64,000 nucleotides of DNA from Symbiodinium sp. CCMP2592. Lineage: Eukaryota; Sar; Dinophyceae; Suessiales; Symbiodiniaceae. A program made the translations under genes and the position numbers. The notes under the pieces were generated by a model. That model worked only from the letters and a program-made list of their open reading frames with translations, was not told the DNA's origin and searched no databases. Position 1 is the first letter of the stretch. The number at the start of each line of letters is the position of its first letter. The stretch is taken from contig CAJNDT010000001.1 of assembly GCA_905221615.1 (NCBI GenBank), forward strand, positions 2,097,894 through 2,161,893, given 5' to 3'. Positions 60,233 through 64,000 of this stretch are shown here, in pieces.

Positions 60233-63200
60233 ATGGCAGAGATATATGCTGATGCGGCTGCTGCCGCAGTGGGTGCCGATGATAGTGATGAGGAGCTTGG
60301 AGCTCCTGCTGGGGCATTTGTGCCTCCTGGGAACCCGTTTTCCCCAGCGTCTGCTGCAAGCAGAGCACCGCCGAACGAGGAGCGGTTGATGCAAGTGTTG
60401 GAAAACCTGACAACCCTTGTTTCCAACAACAATGGAGCGCCTAGGGAGCAGGCGATCCGAGGGCGCGACCTTGCAAAGGTCCTCAAGGCTCCTGAGCCTT
60501 TCCGTCCCAAGGACCGGGATGCAGAGCTTTCACTGTGGGCTAATTGGTCTTGGGAGTTGGAACAGTACCTGTCTTGTCTTGATCGAGCATTTGGCGTGGA
60601 GCTTCAGACAATCCGTCGTAGGCCTGCCAACCCGATTGCACTTGCATCCTTGACTGAAGCTGAAGCAGACAGGTCCCGACTTCTTTACGGTGTCTTAGCC
60701 GGGCTCTTGCATGACAAAGGCAAGCGAGTCTTGAAATCCTTGACAGATGCAAACGGGTTTGAGGCATATAGAATCCTCAGTCAAGATTTAATGCCGAGTT
60801 CGCGCAATCGCATTTTGGCGTTGTTGCAAGCAATACACTCGTGGCCCGCATTTGACAACCGGACCGGCCTTATGACCCAACTCACCCGCTTCGAGAGTGC
60901 GGTGAATGAATATGAAGGCTTGACTGGCACTAGCATGTCAGACGACAATCGTTTGGCCGCCGTTCTCCGATGTCTGTCCGGACAACTCAGGACCCAGGCC
61001 ACCGTCTTGATCACAGAAAGCTCCACGTATCAGGATCTTCGGAATTTGATTGAGCGCTGGGACACTTCCCAGACAAAGTGGAGCACTTCGATTGCCAGCA
61101 CGTTTGGCATTGCATCTTCGTCCTCAGGCGGTCCCGCGCCCATGGAGATTGATCGTGTCGCATGGAATAAGGGCAAGTCTAAGGGCAAAGGTGACAAAGG
61201 CAAAGGCAAGCCAAAAGGCAAAGGTCATGGTGGCAAGCCACAAGGCGGTAAAGGTGGTAAGAACCAAGGCAAGCCAAAAGGCAAGGGCAAAGGCGGCAAC
61301 ACTCCCAAAGGTCCGCCTCCTGCAACTGAGACTCGCACCTGCCGTTACTGTGAGCGCAAGGGTCACTTGGAGAAGGATTGCTGGCTTAAGCAAAAGCATG
61401 AGAAAGGCCGTCTCAATCAGGTTTCCGAGGTGCAGCCGTCAGACAGTGCAAGCCAGGCTGCAGCATCGAGCACGGCAACCACAGCCGTTCGCCGTGTGCA
61501 GGTCTTTGATCTTGGTGACACGTCAAGCTGGTTTGCAGGCGGCCATGTGCGTGCCGTCATAGCCGAGCCGGGTTTGAGAGCCAAGGCAATCCAGTGCCCC
61601 ACAGGTTGCATGCCGAGAGGGATTTCAGAATTTTCAGATTTTGATTTTCTTGATGCAATGCGTGCCAGCCACCTTGGCTTGGGATATCCAGTTTCAGATG
61701 TCTTGACAATTTCGGGAGTTGAGCGCTTCGAGTGTTCGGATGGCTTGAGCGATTGTCTTGATAACATTTTCAACGGGTTTGAGAGCCGAGGCAATCCAGT
61801 CCCCACAGGTCGTTTTGAATTTTACGATCAGTGCAGCGTGCCAGAGGGTCCCATTTTGCTTGAGCAAGATCAGTGCAGCGTGCCAGAGGGTCCCGGGTCT
61901 GAGTGTGACCACAGCTTCGACATGTCAGCTTGTGATGCCAATGCAGGGTCGTGGTGCATAGCTGCATCGACCTTTGACCTTCAGGACGAGTCAGACTGCA
62001 GCGGGATTCCTCAGTTTGTGTGCGCAGTGCATTCCATTGACATGTTGGTGCACGACTCAGAAGCTCATGAGATCATCCTTGACAGTGGAGCAGACATGAG
62101 TTGCCTGCCACTTTGCTATGCCACGCATGGCACCAGTCAGGGCGCCGGAGGCTTGGCATTGAAAGATGCACAGGGCGAGCCACTTGCTGTGAACGATTTG
62201 AGAGAAGTTGATTTCGTTTTGCAGAGTGAAGAAGGTGAGCCGATTGTGTGGCGAGAAGTTTGCGCGATTGCACCTGTCACTCAGCCTCTCTTGTGCAAGG
62301 GCAAGCTCATGCGTGCTGGGTGGTGGCCACAGCGCAGGCCCACCATGTGTCTTGAGCATGACAGTGGCATCCGAGTGCCGATGAGCTTCAAGGGCAATTC
62401 GCTATGCATCAAAGCTGCCATTTACCGTGTCGGTGAGCAGTCTGTGAATCCTGCACTCCATGTCAGGTTTGTTCAAGCAACGATTGATGCAAGCATGATT
62501 GATGCACCGTTTGGATGGCAGATGTCAGAGCAGGGTGATATGTTCTTCCGCGGCCGAGGGTCGCACTTCATCGATCCTTCCATCGTTGCCCCTGTTGGGT
62601 GGCCATGCAGAACCACGCTTGTGAAGCCGTGCCGAGACGGCTACGACCACTGGCTCCTGCTTGAACACTGTGTGAGCTGGGGCGAGCTTCAGGAGTTGTC
62701 TGCTGTGCTACCGCACGGGGAATGCGATGTTGTGTGTGTGCTCACGACTGATCGAACACCGCTTGAGGACATGATGATCGTGCCAAGCAGGTCAGTCAAG
62801 GATTACATCAGTTGGAGCGGGCCGCAGCCAGCAGATCCCAATGCAGGGGAGCTTGATGAATATGAGCCCAGTGATGATGGAATGGCAGAGGCTTTCGAGC
62901 CCGCCGAGGTGAGTGTGTCTCCCTTGCCTGATGTTGAAGTTGCAGATGCGCCGATGCCGGAGCGCAAGAGTGAGCGAGATGTTCTGGTGTATGATGGTGT
63001 CGAGTTGTCTTTGGCATCGACCTTGAATGTCATCAGAGCTTCGTGCAAGGCTGCTGGTCTCTCCCAGTCTGGGAGCAAGCAGCGCTGTCTTGACAGGTTG
63101 AAGTGTTATCTTGAGAAGCAGGACATTGCTCTGAAGAGTGAGGTTGCTCAAGCAGTCGAAGGAGACAGCACGCGTGTTGCAAAAGGTCAGGCAATGAACA

Positions 63201-64000
63201 AAGAGCCATCGAAGGCCGAGCGTGATTTGCACAATCTCACGCACTGGCCTTTCCAAGGCTGGTGTGATCACTGCTTGTCCATGCGCGGGCTTGAGGACCG
63301 GCACCAGTCGATCCCAGACAGTCCCGACCGGGACACTCCAATTGTAAGCTTCGACTTCTGTTACACTTCCGTGACCACAGATGATTCAGACCTTCAGCAC
63401 CACAAGCTCACAATTTTAGTAGCGCACGATACAGCGACAGGTTCAGTTTTTGGACTTCCGGTTGCAAGCAAGGGTAAAGATGATTTGAAATTTGCAGCGA
63501 TCGAACTGACCAGATTTGTGCAGTCGCTGGGGCATAACACGATTGCCCTCCAGACCGACAATGAGCCGAGCACTGTCGCGCTGCAAAACTTGATCATCGG
63601 TGTCCGAACAAGATTGAACTTCAAAACCGTTGTGCGCAATGCTGCTGTCGAGTCCCATGCCTCCAAAGGGTATGTGGAAAAGACGGTTGATCTGCTGCGA
63701 GGGCTTTCCAATGTTTTCCTTGACCAGGCCCGTGCCAAGTTCGGTTTAGGCCCTGATGACCTAGGACCCAGTCACCCCTTGATGGCATGGAGTTACGTGC
63801 ATGCAGCTTTCATCCTTAACAGGTTTGCTGTCAGAGGAGGTGCCACCGCTTTTGAGCGAGCAACCGGGTTCAGGTATTCAGGCAAGCTTGGAATGTATGC
63901 CGAGCCCGTCTGGGGCTACCGAAAAGGGAAGCACAAAGGCGACCGCCGATGGCACAGAGCCCTCATGCTGACTAAGAGTCCAAGCAATGACATGTATGTG
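60233..64000 (+). CDS. Copia-order Gag-Pol polyprotein, 5' part (Gag, CCHC, protease, integrase), runs off the window
   Basis: ATG at 60233, with no stop found to 64000 (1,256 codons seen). Gag occupies ~1-300, then a Lys/Gly-rich tract (KGKSKGKGDKGKGKPKGKGH). A CCHC knuckle follows (CRYCERKGHLEKDC, residue ~370). The aspartic protease motif is ILDSGADMSCLP (Asp ~617). A pre-integrase Cys/His segment (LTHWPFQGWCDHCLSMRG) is at ~1000. The integrase core has SFDFCYT (Asp ~1041), LQTDNEPS (Asp ~1109) and KGYVEKTV (Glu ~1149). PR before IN, with RT not yet reached, is the Ty1/copia order. A SAP-like helix (ASCKAAGLSQSGSKQRCLDR) precedes the integrase. The intact long frame suggests a young copy. 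Confidence 0.88.
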   Translation, partial: MAEIYADAAAAAVGADDSDEELGAPAGAFVPPGNPFSPASAASRAPPNEERLMQVLENLTTLVSNNNGAPREQAIRGRDLAKVLKAPEPFRPKDRDAELSLWANWSWELEQYLSCLDRAFGVELQTIRRRPANPIALASLTEAEADRSRLLYGVLAGLLHDKGKRVLKSLTDANGFEAYRILSQDLMPSSRNRILALLQAIHSWPAFDNRTGLMTQLTRFESAVNEYEGLTGTSMSDDNRLAAVLRCLSGQLRTQATVLITESSTYQDLRNLIERWDTSQTKWSTSIASTFGIASSSSGGPAPMEIDRVAWNKGKSKGKGDKGKGKPKGKGHGGKPQGGKGGKNQGKPKGKGKGGNTPKGPPPATETRTCRYCERKGHLEKDCWLKQKHEKGRLNQVSEVQPSDSASQAAASSTATTAVRRVQVFDLGDTSSWFAGGHVRAVIAEPGLRAKAIQCPTGCMPRGISEFSDFDFLDAMRASHLGLGYPVSDVLTISGVERFECSDGLSDCLDNIFNGFESRGNPVPTGRFEFYDQCSVPEGPILLEQDQCSVPEGPGSECDHSFDMSACDANAGSWCIAASTFDLQDESDCSGIPQFVCAVHSIDMLVHDSEAHEIILDSGADMSCLPLCYATHGTSQGAGGLALKDAQGEPLAVNDLREVDFVLQSEEGEPIVWREVCAIAPVTQPLLCKGKLMRAGWWPQRRPTMCLEHDSGIRVPMSFKGNSLCIKAAIYRVGEQSVNPALHVRFVQATIDASMIDAPFGWQMSEQGDMFFRGRGSHFIDPSIVAPVGWPCRTTLVKPCRDGYDHWLLLEHCVSWGELQELSAVLPHGECDVVCVLTTDRTPLEDMMIVPSRSVKDYISWSGPQPADPNAGELDEYEPSDDGMAEAFEPAEVSVSPLPDVEVADAPMPERKSERDVLVYDGVELSLASTLNVIRASCKAAGLSQSGSKQRCLDRLKCYLEKQDIALKSEVAQAVEGDSTRVAKGQAMNKEPSKAERDLHNLTHWPFQGWCDHCLSMRGLEDRHQSIPDSPDRDTPIVSFDFCYTSVTTDDSDLQHHKLTILVAHDTATGSVFGLPVASKGKDDLKFAAIELTRFVQSLGHNTIALQTDNEPSTVALQNLIIGVRTRLNFKTVVRNAAVESHASKGYVEKTVDLLRGLSNVFLDQARAKFGLGPDDLGPSHPLMAWSYVHAAFILNRFAVRGGATAFERATGFRYSGKLGMYAEPVWGYRKGKHKGDRRWHRALMLTKSPSNDMYV

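Overview
The window looks like nuclear DNA of a dinoflagellate (Symbiodiniaceae-like), read from sequence only. The base composition is moderately GC-rich, and coding capacity is mostly retroelement-derived. One mobile gene has an intron best explained by GC-AG boundaries with AG|G at both junctions. Degenerate TTTAGGG-type motifs occur, and no bacterial-style operon signals are seen. No tRNA or rRNA gene was recognised. Many frames are broken by single-base shifts, so much of the window is transposon debris. All coordinates come from hand alignment.

Layout. 1-755 is the end of a ~363-bp tandem repeat. 1530-4369 (minus) holds a DXD-type glycosyltransferase and a 2OG-Fe(II)-oxygenase-like protein. 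5063-17941 (plus) is a run of co-directional, essentially intronless genes: a 1,510-residue protein of unknown family, an SR/RGG-type protein overlapping a C2H2 finger protein, a coiled-coil protein, a C5 cytosine methyltransferase (frame-broken), a Cys-rich coiled-coil protein and a last gene in two frames. 12-bp and 44-bp minisatellites lie between them. 18-25 kb holds small unknown ORFs, a proline-rich minus-strand fragment, the decayed RT/RNase H end of a tyrosine-recombinase (YR) type retroelement with two ~270-bp direct repeats, and a decayed ubiquitin-protease (USP) gene.

25040-30984 is a near full-length LINE whose sense strand is studded with the hexamer TCACAG. 31-34.3 kb is repeat debris. 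34299-51953 is a head-to-tail array of three pogo/Tigger-like DNA transposons (A, B, C). Between A and B sits an 11.46-kb YR retrotransposon (36353-47812) with a textbook split-direct-repeat structure (A1 ... B1-A2-B2), repeats identical by eye. Only pogo copy B appears coding-competent.

51954-59375 is a 5'-truncated LINE on the minus strand, split by a 4.56-kb foldback element (52552-57115). That element has long terminal inverted repeats, a 4-bp target duplication and an interior of 72-bp hairpin satellites. 59.4-64 kb holds the 5' part of a Copia-order retrotransposon (Gag-CCHC, protease, integrase) that runs off the right end.

How the parts relate. The nesting gives a relative history: LINE insertion, then independent pogo and foldback insertions into it, then YR retrotransposon insertion at a pogo-pogo junction. 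The 5-18 kb block is the least explained part. It may be an ordinary unidirectional dinoflagellate gene cluster, or a large mobile element carrying a methyltransferase.
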